This document shows positions 27,160 to 36,269 of a stretch of DNA of 64,000 nt, piece by piece; position 1 is the first letter of the stretch, and every line of letters starts with the position of its first letter. The stretch is taken from positions 118,006 through 182,005 of the forward strand of contig CAJTAK010000008.1 in NCBI GenBank assembly GCA_910574255.1. The letters run 5' to 3'. The notes beneath the pieces were generated by a model. The model was not told the origin of the DNA. It ran no database searches and saw only the letters and a list, made by a program, of their open reading frames with translations. The stretch is from Clostridia bacterium (GTDB lineage: Bacteria; Bacillota; Clostridia; Lachnospirales; Lachnospiraceae). Made by a program: the position numbers and the translations under genes.

Positions 27160-27196
27160 TTCCCCGGCTGTCATAAAATGTGCGGCAGCCGGGGAA
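27160..27196 (-). repeat. Stem-loop between the glycyl-radical enzyme and activase genes
   Basis: TTCCCCGGCTG at 27160-27170 is perfectly complementary to 27186-27196. On the coding (minus) strand no T run follows, so it probably protects the enzyme mRNA 3' end and lowers activase expression rather than ending transcription. Confidence 0.65.
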
Positions 27197-27211
27197 GCTT
27201 TTTCAAACGTA

Positions 27212-29446
27212 TTAAAACGCCAAGGTGGAACGTGCGATGATGTGATCCTGGAATTTCTCAGGAATTGCAACAAAATAAGCTGAGAATCCCCAGATTCGAA
27301 CAATCAGATCCGGATATTTTTCCGGGTGTTTTTTGGCATCAAGCAAGACCTGGTTATCAAGGACGTTGATCTGTACCTGGAGTCCGCCTACCTGAAAATA
27401 TGCTTTAATCATTGCAATAAATTTGTCTCGTCCTTCCTGGCTGCTTAATGCGGAAGGGTGGAACTTCATATCCAGAACGCCCCCGCCGGAGCAGTGGGAG
27501 AAGTCTACTTTGCCGCAGGATAATACAATAGCAGTTGGCCCGTTTTTATCTGCACCCATTTGGGGAGAAAGGTTATCACTGTAATAATCCTGTGCCTTGC
27601 GGCCGTCTGCGGATGCGCCAAGAATCTGGGAACCGTATACATAGTTGGTGGCGCTGCTGACCCTGGCACGGTATGTATGTCCGCCGGGATTGTGGTGCTT
27701 GGTGACTTCCTGGGTATAGTATGCGACGATTTCATCAGCGATTTGATCCACTTCCCGGACATTGTTTCCGAATTTGGGGAGTTCGTTCAATATTCGTTGG
27801 CGGAGTTGTTCATGGCCTTCCCAGTTATTTTTTAATATTTCTACAAATTCTTTTAAGGTGTATTCCTTATCTTCATAAACCAATTTGCGGATTGCATAAA
27901 GGGCGTCTGCACAATTGGAAAGGGCCGATAATTGAAAATCTGTTTCCGTATAACGTACGCCGTACTCGTCAAAATCCTTACCTTTTTCCAGACAGTCTTC
28001 CATCATAGAAGAGTAGAAAGGCGAAGGTGAAATCATGGCACGATTCAGGTAGGAGGAAACCATATCTATATTATGCTTCATCTGTACCTTGAAGGCATTG
28101 AACAGCTTTCGGTAGGAATCAAACCATTCAAGATTACCGGTTGGGATGCCGTAGCGATCACCGATAAGCCCCTGAGCTGTTTCTTCGTTTGGAACGCCGA
28201 GAAAATATTGCCCGTTATTTAAAGCCCATTCGAGACACCTCAAGCAGCAGATACCGCCAAGGTTGCGGTTGAAGGCCTTGCCTTGGATTGTAACCTCCCA
28301 GCATCCGGAGGCGGCATAATCACGAGCATCTTCCAAGGTGTATTCCGGTTGCTTCATAAGGGAGGCAATGATGGCTTCGTCATTCTCATAGGTTGGAAAT
28401 CCCATTCCAAGGCTGTTCAGATAAGCGGCCTTCTGCCAGATGGCGTCAGGTGTGTTCTTATGGATGCGCAAATGAACCTTAGGATCAGTTACCTTCATAT
28501 CGCATTTGGCATCCAGAATCATCATGGTGAGATCGTTGGTTACATCCTCTCCGGTAATGGGATCAATACCGCCGATTGTAATGGATTGGCCGGTATCGCT
28601 GTTGATTTTAATAGCCTCACCATGAGTTCGATCAATTTCATAATTCAGCTTCATAAAGAATGCCTCTAAAATTTCAAAGGCAAATTCTTTCGTCAGGATA
28701 CCCTCATCCAGATCCTTTTTGTAAAAAGGATAAAGAATTTGATCTGTACGTCCCAATGGGATCAAATAACCACCTTCCACCCAAATGAGGAACTGGATAA
28801 AGTACATTAGCTGGCAGGCCTGCCAGTAGGTTTGAGGAGCGCCGATTTGGAGTTGTTTTAAGTTATCTGCCATTTGCACCAGCTCCGCTTGACGAGTTTT
28901 GTTTACCTCTTTGTTAACGAAATCCCTTATGTAATCCTCATAACGCTTCATTAAGCTGAGGGCTGCAGTATTTGAGATAATAACTGATTCGTAATAGGTT
29001 TTCTTTTCGTTGCTTTTTGCAGCTGCCTTTTTGGTACGGGCTTCTTTGATAAGTGCAGGGATTCCCATAGGAATGATTTTGTAATAAGCAGGGATACTGC
29101 TGTCATTGAGCGCAAAGCCTCGTTCGTCCTGGCCTAGATTGAAGCAGTTGTCAAAAGCATTATTATAGCCCTTGGTTTCAAAGTTATGGTTGCCCCATTC
29201 GATTTCTTCTTCTGTTATATAAGTGGGCAATTGATAAACAGTTTTTCCGCCGCAGATAAGATCGCCTTCCGGAAGAAAAATAGGCATGTGCTCCAATGCC
29301 AAGCGAAAGGCCATTGCTTTGCGGATGGGGAAGGGAAGAGACCTTGTCTCATCATTTAGAATAGAAAGCTCCAATGATTCTTTTCGGAAATTCTTATGGT
29401 ATCCGGAAAAGAGTAATTCTCGTAAGTGGGTGATTCGGTTTGTCAT
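27212..29446 (-). CDS. Glycyl-radical enzyme of unknown substrate with atypical radical motif
   Basis: 744 residues, covering the PFL domain (to about 600) and the Gly_radical domain. The active-site cysteine is Cys382 in AASGCWEVT, with a glutamate two residues on (Glu384), the Cys-x-Glu arrangement of elimination-type enzymes (dehydratases, choline and isethionate lyases); PFL itself has Cys-Cys. The radical glycine is Gly720, 24 residues from the end, in the motif RIWGFSAYF, where most families have RVAGY or RVSGF. Neighbours are an activase, NagA-like and NagB-like proteins and a peptide-type importer. It probably cleaves or dehydrates the imported compound under anaerobic conditions. Substrate unknown. 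Confidence 0.9.
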   Translation of the reverse strand: MTNRITHLRELLFSGYHKNFRKESLELSILNDETRSLPFPIRKAMAFRLALEHMPIFLPEGDLICGGKTVYQLPTYITEEEIEWGNHNFETKGYNNAFDNCFNLGQDERGFALNDSSIPAYYKIIPMGIPALIKEARTKKAAAKSNEKKTYYESVIISNTAALSLMKRYEDYIRDFVNKEVNKTRQAELVQMADNLKQLQIGAPQTYWQACQLMYFIQFLIWVEGGYLIPLGRTDQILYPFYKKDLDEGILTKEFAFEILEAFFMKLNYEIDRTHGEAIKINSDTGQSITIGGIDPITGEDVTNDLTMMILDAKCDMKVTDPKVHLRIHKNTPDAIWQKAAYLNSLGMGFPTYENDEAIIASLMKQPEYTLEDARDYAASGCWEVTIQGKAFNRNLGGICCLRCLEWALNNGQYFLGVPNEETAQGLIGDRYGIPTGNLEWFDSYRKLFNAFKVQMKHNIDMVSSYLNRAMISPSPFYSSMMEDCLEKGKDFDEYGVRYTETDFQLSALSNCADALYAIRKLVYEDKEYTLKEFVEILKNNWEGHEQLRQRILNELPKFGNNVREVDQIADEIVAYYTQEVTKHHNPGGHTYRARVSSATNYVYGSQILGASADGRKAQDYYSDNLSPQMGADKNGPTAIVLSCGKVDFSHCSGGGVLDMKFHPSALSSQEGRDKFIAMIKAYFQVGGLQVQINVLDNQVLLDAKKHPEKYPDLIVRIWGFSAYFVAIPEKFQDHIIARSTLAF

Positions 29447-29468
29447 ATTTATGTGCTCCTTTCAATAA

Positions 29469-29481
29469 TTTAATTATTAAA
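29469..29481. promoter_or_regulatory. Probable ROK operator at the glycyl-radical enzyme promoter
   Basis: TTTAATTATTAAA is a perfect palindrome around a central T, lying just downstream of the predicted transcript start. The identical 13-mer occurs at 29756-29768 on the divergent promoter. Confidence 0.6.
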
Positions 29482-29495
29482 TTTAATATAAAGTG

Positions 29496-29524
29496 ATTAT
29501 AGAAATAAATATGCGTAAAGTCAA
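29496..29524 (-). promoter_or_regulatory. Promoter of the glycyl-radical enzyme-activase-ROK unit
   Basis: On the minus strand TTGACT (29524-29519) and TATAAT (29501-29496), spacing 17. The 445-base gap to the NagA-like gene is very AT-rich and between 29525 and 29726 holds nothing I can name. Confidence 0.8.
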
Positions 29525-29726
29525 GAAGAAATTGAAAAAATAGCTTTGATTGGTAAAAAAACAAAAATAAGTATAAATCGACAAAATAAATAAGAATAAA
29601 TGAGAAATTATGCAATATATTCCAATATATGAATTGATAATAAAATATAATATTAACATAATAGACAGAATGGTAATAAAAAATTCGACTAAATCTCATA
29701 AAATACCGGTGACAAAAAAATAAAGC

Positions 29727-29756
29727 TTGACAGAAAGTATGTGCGTACTGTATAGT
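29727..29756 (+). promoter_or_regulatory. Promoter of the NagA-like-cyclase-importer operon
   Basis: TTGACA at 29727-29732 and TATAGT at 29751-29756, spacing 18. The operator palindrome starts at the last base of the -10. The untranslated leader is about 130 bases. Confidence 0.7.
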
Positions 29757-29768
29757 TTAATTATTAAA
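29756..29768. promoter_or_regulatory. Probable ROK operator at the NagA-like promoter
   Basis: Second copy of the TTTAATTATTAAA palindrome, covering the transcript start. With the copy at 29469 it places both arms of the cluster under one repressor, most likely the adjacent ROK protein. Confidence 0.6.
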
Positions 29769-29891
29769 ATAATAGAACGAAAGAAAGAGTTAGTAAAACA
29801 AATAGAAAAGTGGTTGAAGAGCAAAACATCATATGATAATATATATTATTTTTTAGCAAGAGATGGTAATAAATTAGGGGATGATACAATT

Positions 29892-31049
29892 ATGAAAGCG
29901 ATTGTCAACACGAAACTGATTTTGGAGGATGGAATCGTATGGGATGGAGCACTGACTTGGGAGGGCGAGAGGATTATAGAAGTCGGCCAAGCATCGGAAG
30001 TGACGATACCTGAGGATGCTGAAATTATAGATGCAGAAGGTATTTACACGGCACCAGGTTTGATTGATATTCACAATCATGGCTCTGTAGATGCTCTGTT
30101 CTGTGAAGAACCATTAAAGTGTGCAGAATATTTTGTGCGGCATGGAGAAACTACAGTTTTGCCGACGCTTTACTGTAATCTGAGTTTGGAACAAATGCTC
30201 CTGGGTGTAAAAAAAATCAGAAAAGAAGCTCAGACAGGCGTTGGACGTATCATGGATGGACTGTATATGGAAGGCCCTTATATGAATGGTACAGGAAGCA
30301 ATCAGAAATTTATTCTGTGGGGAGGCAAGATTCATGAACGGGAATATGCACCTCTGGTGGAGGCGGTAAAAGGATATGCAAGAATCTGGGCCGTTGATCC
30401 AGCGAGAGAAGGGATTGAAGACTTTATAAAATATGTCCGCAAAAAGGATACAACTGCGATTTTTGCCATGGGGCATTCCAATGCAACTGCAGCAGATTGT
30501 AGAAGAATGAAGAAATATGGCTTGCGGTTGCAAACTCATCACGGCGATTCGGGTAAAGCACCGGGGTTTGCCCAGGGAACTGTGGGCGCTGGCTGTGATG
30601 AATATACGCTATATGATCCAGATGTTTATGCCGAACTGATTTGTGATGAAAACGGAATTCATGTGGCGCCGGATTTGCTCAAGATGGTGGTTCGGACAAA
30701 AGGCATTGAGCGGATTATATTAATTACGGATTCTATGCCGCTTAGCGGTGATTTTGCGAACAATGAAGCAGATGGAGTCGCCTATGGTCCAGATTTGAAC
30801 TATGATTACGAGGGGCATTTGGCAGGCAGTCACCTTACTCTTGACAATGCTTGTAGAAATCTGATGAAGCATACAGGATATGGTCTTTGCCATGCCATTC
30901 GATTTGCTTCGCTCAATCCGGCAAGATTGCTTGGAATTGATGATAGAGTGGGTAGTTTAGAGAATGGAAAAATGGCGAATCTGATTTTGATTGATGATAT
31001 GGTGCATGTAAAAAAGGTCATATTAAACGGTGAGAGTATTCCTACGTAA
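29892..31049 (+). CDS. NagA-like amidohydrolase (N-acetylglucosamine-6-phosphate deacetylase family)
   Basis: 385 residues from the ATG at 29892 (AGGGG upstream); an earlier in-frame TTG lies on the promoter and is rejected. PGLIDIHNHG holds the first metal histidines, LYMEGPYMNG the metal glutamate, FAMGHSNAT and LQTHHGDSG the next histidines and LITDSMPLSG the catalytic aspartate. The LFNAM substrate loop of true NagA is replaced by HHGDSGKAPG, so it likely removes an acyl group from a related but different compound. First gene of the operon holding cyclase, importer and NagB-like genes. Confidence 0.8.
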   Translation: MKAIVNTKLILEDGIVWDGALTWEGERIIEVGQASEVTIPEDAEIIDAEGIYTAPGLIDIHNHGSVDALFCEEPLKCAEYFVRHGETTVLPTLYCNLSLEQMLLGVKKIRKEAQTGVGRIMDGLYMEGPYMNGTGSNQKFILWGGKIHEREYAPLVEAVKGYARIWAVDPAREGIEDFIKYVRKKDTTAIFAMGHSNATAADCRRMKKYGLRLQTHHGDSGKAPGFAQGTVGAGCDEYTLYDPDVYAELICDENGIHVAPDLLKMVVRTKGIERIILITDSMPLSGDFANNEADGVAYGPDLNYDYEGHLAGSHLTLDNACRNLMKHTGYGLCHAIRFASLNPARLLGIDDRVGSLENGKMANLILIDDMVHVKKVILNGESIPT

Positions 31050-31110
31050 TCGTGTCTCAAAGGGAAGAATCTCGATTGTTTATTATAACAAAAGAAAAGG
31101 AGGCTAAAAA

Positions 31111-31797
31111 ATGAGAAGGATCATTGACATCACAGGAAAAATTGATCATGGAATGTGGAATTACGATCCACCATTCACATCGATTAATATCAAACCACTA
31201 CCCCCGATCGGTTGGCTGGGAGGACAGACTGTTGGGGCAGAACTTTTTGAGGGCGTTCATTCTCAGACAGGAACCTATTTGGAAACGCCAGCTCATTACT
31301 TTGGAAATGACAACAGTTATTTGCTTTCAGATGTACCGGCGGAAAGGACATACGAAGTTCCTTGTGTGGTTTTGAACATCGGGATGTTTAACATGGATTT
31401 GGAGAAGGGACGCCATGGGATCACGGTAGAGGAACTAGAGGCGTGCAAGAATGTATCCTGCATCAAAGAAGGCGATGCGATTTTGGTGGGAACAGGCTGG
31501 GGACGTTACTGGTTTGATCCACATAATCTGGATGGCGCTCCATATTTTACGAGGGATGCTATGATGTGGCTCATTGATAAGAAACCATTTATTTTGGGAG
31601 CTGATTCTGCAAGGTGGGATAATCTGGAGGAACCACAGGGGTTCTTTCAGACTTTCTATGAAGCTAATATTCTGATGGCGGGCCCATTTGTGAATCTGGA
31701 GCAGTGCACTGCGGAACGCTGTAAGTTAACTATTTTGGCCGCAAACTTTATGCATACCAGTTGCGCACCTGCAAGGGCACTTATTATTGAGGATTAG
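31111..31797 (+). CDS. Cyclase-family (KynB-like) metal-dependent hydrolase with altered motif
   Basis: 228 residues. The overall pattern is that of the cyclase family (kynurenine formamidase, isatin hydrolase): an early DITGKIDHGM strand, a metal motif, GDAILVGTGWGRYW and a late LGADSARWDN. The usual HxGTHxDxPxHF motif reads HSQTGTYLETPAHYF here: the second histidine is tyrosine and the aspartate is glutamate. These proteins hydrolyse amides or lactams of aromatic or cyclic compounds. It follows the NagA-like gene and precedes the importer. Ribosome site AAGGAGG. Confidence 0.78.
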   Translation: MRRIIDITGKIDHGMWNYDPPFTSINIKPLPPIGWLGGQTVGAELFEGVHSQTGTYLETPAHYFGNDNSYLLSDVPAERTYEVPCVVLNIGMFNMDLEKGRHGITVEELEACKNVSCIKEGDAILVGTGWGRYWFDPHNLDGAPYFTRDAMMWLIDKKPFILGADSARWDNLEEPQGFFQTFYEANILMAGPFVNLEQCTAERCKLTILAANFMHTSCAPARALIIED

Positions 31798-31835
31798 GTG
31801 TTTAAGAATATATATTCATTCATAGGAGGAAAAAT

Positions 31836-33395
31836 ATGAAGAAGAGACTATTAGCAGTACTTATGGCACTTGCAATGATTTCCACGTGTTTTGCGGGTTG
31901 TGGTTCAAAAGAAACAGAGCCTCCAACGACTACGGAAGGTGCGGTGGATGAAGAAGCAGTAGCGACCAGTACTTGCGGAAATGAATTGGTGATAGGTATC
32001 AATGGTGATATTGATGATTTTAACCCACAGACAAATCAGACATTAAATTTCATATCTCTGTTTGCGTTTAACTGCTATGAGACATTAATCCATTTGGATG
32101 AAAACATGGAGTATGTCACAGATCTAGCGACGGAATACGAGGTTGTAGATGATACGACTTATACGTTTAAACTTCGTGAGGGTGTTAAATTCCACAATGG
32201 GGAAATTTTTACAGCGGATGATGTTGTATATACCTTTGAGTGGATTCAGAACGAGGCAAATGCTGCATGGCGTATTACTCAATATACGATGGTGGAAGAC
32301 GTGACGGCAGACAATGACTATCAGGTAACCTTTAAACTTTCAAGCCCAAATCCGGCGTTCCTGGACAGTATTGCCTATACTCCAATTATGAGTAAGAGTA
32401 CCGATTCGGATTCTTTAAACGTTACTCCAATAGGAACCGGCGCATATAAATTTGTGAGTTGGACACCGAATGACAATATTACTTTGGAGAAATATGAGGA
32501 ATATTGGGATGCGGATACGATTGTGGCAGAAAAATTAGTGATTAAGCCGTTCCCGGATTATTCTGTTGCTATTACGAATATGGAGGCAGGAACCTTAGAT
32601 GTGTTAACTATGTTGACCGTAGAGAATAAGGAGATTTTGGAAAGCAAGGATGGTCTTAAAGTGCTTCAATCCAAATCCTCCAACAAGGTAGAGGAATTTG
32701 AAATCGGACGCCACAATGTGGAAGCCTTTAAGAATCCGGATGTCTTAAAAGCTATGAAGATGGCGTTTAATGCAGAGTTGATTAATGAGCAGGTATATGG
32801 TGGAATTGCAAAATCGGCAACAAGCTGTCTGCCGTCAGGAGCAAAATATTATAAGGCTGTCGATGAAGTGGAATATAATCTGGAAGCTGCAAAGGAACTT
32901 CTGGCAACTACGCCGTATAAGGATGGCTTTGAGTTTGATATGGTGCTTCTGAGTGGCTATGCAGAGGGTGAAAAAGCTGCCATGATTTGGCAGGCAGATT
33001 TGGCACAGATCGGCATTACGATGAATATTAAGAAGGCGGAGTTCTCTGTATGGTTGGACACATACTTAAACAGAACTTATGATATGATTGACAACAATTA
33101 TGCTATGGTAGGAAGTGATCCTTCTACCTACTGCTCCATTATTCTTTCTCAGTTGGTAGATTATCAGACTTCAGATTTGCCAAGGTTGAATGAGCTGATT
33201 GAACAGGGTGTGACAGAAACAGATGAGACAAAGAGAGCAGGTATTTACGAGGAGATTCAGACGATAGTAGCTACTGAGTGCCCAGTATACACCTATATGG
33301 AAGTTCCGCAGATTGTTGGGCTTATGGATCGTGTGGAAGGACTCACCATTAATAATATGGGACACGTATTTTTGAAGGGTGTAACTTTAAAATAA
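31836..33395 (+). CDS. Solute-binding lipoprotein of an oligopeptide-type ABC importer (SBP family 5)
   Basis: 519 residues. Lipoprotein signal LAMISTCFAGCG puts the lipidated Cys at about 22; a Thr/Glu-rich linker follows. TYTFKLREGVKFHNGEIFTADDVVYTFEW is the SBP_bac_5 signature region. The protein captures the substrate at the cell surface and hands it to the two permeases encoded next. The family binds peptides, nickel chelates, oligosaccharides and opines, so the ligand cannot be read from sequence. AGGAGG precedes the start. Confidence 0.92.
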   Translation: MKKRLLAVLMALAMISTCFAGCGSKETEPPTTTEGAVDEEAVATSTCGNELVIGINGDIDDFNPQTNQTLNFISLFAFNCYETLIHLDENMEYVTDLATEYEVVDDTTYTFKLREGVKFHNGEIFTADDVVYTFEWIQNEANAAWRITQYTMVEDVTADNDYQVTFKLSSPNPAFLDSIAYTPIMSKSTDSDSLNVTPIGTGAYKFVSWTPNDNITLEKYEEYWDADTIVAEKLVIKPFPDYSVAITNMEAGTLDVLTMLTVENKEILESKDGLKVLQSKSSNKVEEFEIGRHNVEAFKNPDVLKAMKMAFNAELINEQVYGGIAKSATSCLPSGAKYYKAVDEVEYNLEAAKELLATTPYKDGFEFDMVLLSGYAEGEKAAMIWQADLAQIGITMNIKKAEFSVWLDTYLNRTYDMIDNNYAMVGSDPSTYCSIILSQLVDYQTSDLPRLNELIEQGVTETDETKRAGIYEEIQTIVATECPVYTYMEVPQIVGLMDRVEGLTINNMGHVFLKGVTLK

Positions 33396-33427
33396 GCCAT
33401 TGCACAAGAAGGAAAACAAGTGATTTT

Positions 33428-33457
33428 GTACTGCCGGCTAGTTTGGACCGGCAGTAC
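33428..33457 (+). repeat. Stem-loop between binding-protein and permease genes
   Basis: GTACTGCCGG at 33428-33437 is perfectly complementary to 33448-33457, with a 10-base loop and no T run. Such hairpins commonly protect the highly expressed binding-protein mRNA. It also shows that the permease starts further right. Confidence 0.7.
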
Positions 33458-33484
33458 ACAGAAATTGGTCTGGGAGGTATAGAT

Positions 33485-34450
33485 TTGCGTATATCATCAC
33501 TGATTAAATACTGCGTCAAAAGGCTAGCAATGGCAGTGGTTGTGCTTTTTATGGTAACAGTTGTAGTTTTTGCGGCGATTCGTCTTGCACCGGGAGATCC
33601 AGTTATGGCAAAAATCGGGCCTTATGGTGATCAGTCGCAAGAAAATTATGATCGAATTGCTACATCGCTTGGATTGGACAAGCCTATCACAACGCAGTAT
33701 CTTGTTTGGATTGGCGACTGTTTGAAGGGGGAATTTGGAATTTCGCTCAGAAATGGCGCTGATGTGGGAGAGATGCTTGCACAGAAGGTGATTGTTAGCT
33801 TAGAACTGATTATAGTGTCGCTGACGCTTGCGATTCTGGTATCTGTGCCATTGGGACTCCTATCGGCTATCAAAAAGGGAACATTGGTGGATCAGGCACT
33901 GACAGTGTTGAGTACCAGTGCGTTAGCAATGCCAGGTTTCTGTGTGGGACTTCTTCTGATTATGCTGTTTGCGGTAAAGCTAAAGTGGCTGCCACCCAAC
34001 GGCTATGTGAGTTTTGCAGAGAATCCCGCAGAGAATATTCGCCTGTTGGTTTTGCCAGCGATTACTTTGGGATTATTTGAGATGGCAGTGTTTACTCGCT
34101 TTGTTCGTTCGGAGACCCTTGAAATTTTACGTTCCAATTATATCCGTACAGCAAGAGCGAAGGGGCTTACAAAAAGACGGATTTACTTTAAACATGCTTT
34201 AAAAAATATTTTGGTAACTTTTATTACAGTAGTGGGCTCAGAATTTGGAACGTTACTAGGGGGAACGATCATTACAGAGCAGTTATTTGGATGGTCTGGT
34301 CTAGGGTGGTTTATTTATCAATCTGTATTAAATCGTGATTATCCTGTCGTGCAAGCGGGTGTTTTACTGATAGCTGTGGCCTTCGTTCTGATTAACATGC
34401 TGGTGGATATTGTATATACGACGATTGACCCACGTATTGAATTGAACTAA
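33485..34450 (+). CDS. ABC importer permease 1 (DppB/OppB type)
   Basis: 321 residues from a TTG at 33485 (GGGAGG seven bases upstream); an upstream TTG at 33443 lies in the hairpin loop. Six hydrophobic helices. The first helix is followed by RLAPGDPVMAKIGPYGDQ, a DppB hallmark, and the cytoplasmic EAA loop reads YIRTARAKGLTKRRIYFKHA. It forms the membrane channel with the next protein. Confidence 0.9.
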   Translation: MRISSLIKYCVKRLAMAVVVLFMVTVVVFAAIRLAPGDPVMAKIGPYGDQSQENYDRIATSLGLDKPITTQYLVWIGDCLKGEFGISLRNGADVGEMLAQKVIVSLELIIVSLTLAILVSVPLGLLSAIKKGTLVDQALTVLSTSALAMPGFCVGLLLIMLFAVKLKWLPPNGYVSFAENPAENIRLLVLPAITLGLFEMAVFTRFVRSETLEILRSNYIRTARAKGLTKRRIYFKHALKNILVTFITVVGSEFGTLLGGTIITEQLFGWSGLGWFIYQSVLNRDYPVVQAGVLLIAVAFVLINMLVDIVYTTIDPRIELN

Positions 34451-34462
34451 GGAGGATGATGC

Positions 34463-35281
34463 ATGAAAATTAGACGAATAAAAATTACGACTATATTTGC
34501 CGTTGCGGTAGTCCTCCTTGTGCTCCTGTTAGCGTTCTTTCCATCAATATTTACGACGTATGATCCGTTACAGATGGATATGATGAATAGCCTTAAAGGG
34601 CCATCGTCGTTGCACTGGCTGGGAACGGATGAGTATGGACGAGATTTATGGTCAAGAATTGTTTATGGAGCACGTCCCAGTATTGCGGTTGGATTTGGTG
34701 CGGCGACACTGGCTGCATTGATAGGTATTCCCATGGGATTGGCTGCAGGTTATTTTGGTAAAATTGCCGACAATGTGATTATGCGTATTATGGACGCATG
34801 TTCTGCGTTCCCGTCTTTCTTGCTGGCAATTCTAATCATTACCATTATGGACCCATCTACATTGTCTTTGATATTAACGATTTCGATTGTAAATATTCCT
34901 GCATTTGCAAGAATTGTTCGCAGTAATGTGCTGTCACTGAAAAAGAGAGAATTTGTGGAAGCAGCAAGAGCATTTGGGGCCAAAAAGAGATACGTGATGT
35001 TTCGAACCATACTGCCAAACTGTATTTCTTCTATCACTGTAGAGTATTCTCTTGTGGCTGCAACGGCCATCCTAATGGAAGCTGGCATGAGCTTTTTGGG
35101 ACTGGGCATTCAACCACCCACACCTTCCTGGGGCTCTATGCTCTCCTATGCTAATCAGTATCTGAACCATTCAATTACTTATATTATGGTTCCTACCTGT
35201 ACTATATTTATCGTGGTATTGTGCGTGAATTTGTTGGGAGATGCTCTGCGTGATTGGCTTGATCCTATGAAAATGAAATAA
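34463..35281 (+). CDS. ABC importer permease 2 (DppC/OppC type)
   Basis: 272 residues with six hydrophobic helices. HWLGTDEYGRDLWSRIVYGAR is the DppC signature and VEAARAFGAKKRYVMFRTILP the EAA loop. It begins 12 bases after the previous stop with GGAGG before it. Partner of permease 1. Confidence 0.92.
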   Translation: MKIRRIKITTIFAVAVVLLVLLLAFFPSIFTTYDPLQMDMMNSLKGPSSLHWLGTDEYGRDLWSRIVYGARPSIAVGFGAATLAALIGIPMGLAAGYFGKIADNVIMRIMDACSAFPSFLLAILIITIMDPSTLSLILTISIVNIPAFARIVRSNVLSLKKREFVEAARAFGAKKRYVMFRTILPNCISSITVEYSLVAATAILMEAGMSFLGLGIQPPTPSWGSMLSYANQYLNHSITYIMVPTCTIFIVVLCVNLLGDALRDWLDPMKMK

Positions 35282-35291
35282 GAGGTGGTAT

Positions 35292-36269
35292 ATGAGTGTA
35301 CTAAAGGTAAAAGATCTAGAGACACACTTCTTTTCTAGCAAAGGCGTGGCAAAGGCGGTAGACAAAGTTAGCTTTGAAGTGAAAAAGGGTGAGATCCTTG
35401 GAATCGTAGGTGAATCGGGTTGTGGAAAGAGCGTTACTTCTCTTTCGATATTGCGGCTGGTGGCAAGTCCGCCAGGGAAGATTGTTGGTGGAGAGATACT
35501 TTTCGAAGGAAAGAACCTGCTGGAACTTTCGGAGAAAGAAATGATGGCCATTCGAGGGAATAAGATCTCTATGATTTTCCAAGAGCCAATGACTTCTCTG
35601 AATCCGCTGCTCACCGTGGGTGAACAGATTATGGAGCCTTTGATACAACATCAAGGATTGAAACGAAAGGAAGCAAGAGCAGAAGCCATTAGAATGCTGA
35701 AGGAAGTAGGGATTCCATCGCCAGAAAAGCGTGTGGATGTTTATCCGAATGCAATGTCGGGGGGGATGCGCCAGCGTGTGATGATTGCCATGGCTCTTTG
35801 TTGTAATCCTCGGGTTTTGATTGCGGACGAGCCGACAACGGCATTGGATGTAACTATTCAAGCACAAATTCTGGACTTGATAAAAAAATTGAGAGATGAA
35901 CTGGGCACATCCATTTTGATGATTTCACATGACCTAGGAGTGATAGCAGAACTGTGTGATCGTGCTGTTGTCATGTACTGCGGAAAAGTGATTGAGTATG
36001 GTACGGTACATGAGATCTTTAAAAATCCTCAGCATCCATATACTCGTGGATTGCTGAAAGCTATTCCTAAACTTTCGGATAATCAGGAGGAACTGCATAA
36101 TATCTGCGGTTCTGTGCCGAATTTGAGAGAACTTCCTAAAGGGTGTTCTTTTGCGGAACGCTGTGATGAATGTGAAGCTTGCTGTAAGGAAGGTGTTCCG
36201 GATGAGACATTTGTGAGTGAAGGTCATATGGTGCGCTGCTTTAAAAGCGGAGGGATAAAAAATGGATGA
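35292..36269 (+). CDS. ABC importer ATPase 1 (DppD/OppD type)
   Basis: 325 residues. Walker A GESGCGKS, signature [15 protein letters not shown], Walker [13 protein letters not shown]. The C-terminal oligopeptide-transporter domain keeps [15 protein letters not shown], with the cysteines that bind an Fe-S or metal cluster in this family. It overlaps the next ATPase gene by eight bases. Confidence 0.93.
   Translation: MSVLKVKDLETHFFSSKGVAKAVDKVSFEVKKGEILGIVGESGCGKSVTSLSILRLVASPPGKIVGGEILFEGKNLLELSEKEMMAIRGNKISMIFQEPMTSLNPLLTVGEQIMEPLIQHQGLKRKEARAEAIRMLKEVGIPSPEKRVDVYPNAMSGGMRQRVMIAMALCCNPRVLIADEPTTALDVTIQAQILDLIKKLRDELGTSILMISHDLGVIAELCDRAVVMYCGKVIEYGTVHEIFKNPQHPYTRGLLKAIPKLSDNQEELHNICGSVPNLRELPKGCSFAERCDECEACCKEGVPDETFVSEGHMVRCFKSGGIKNG

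Noticed and set aside
29727..29891. N-terminal extension of the NagA-like protein from a TTG at 29727
   Set aside because: That TTG is the -35 box of the promoter; the ATG at 29892 has a ribosome site and begins the family homology.
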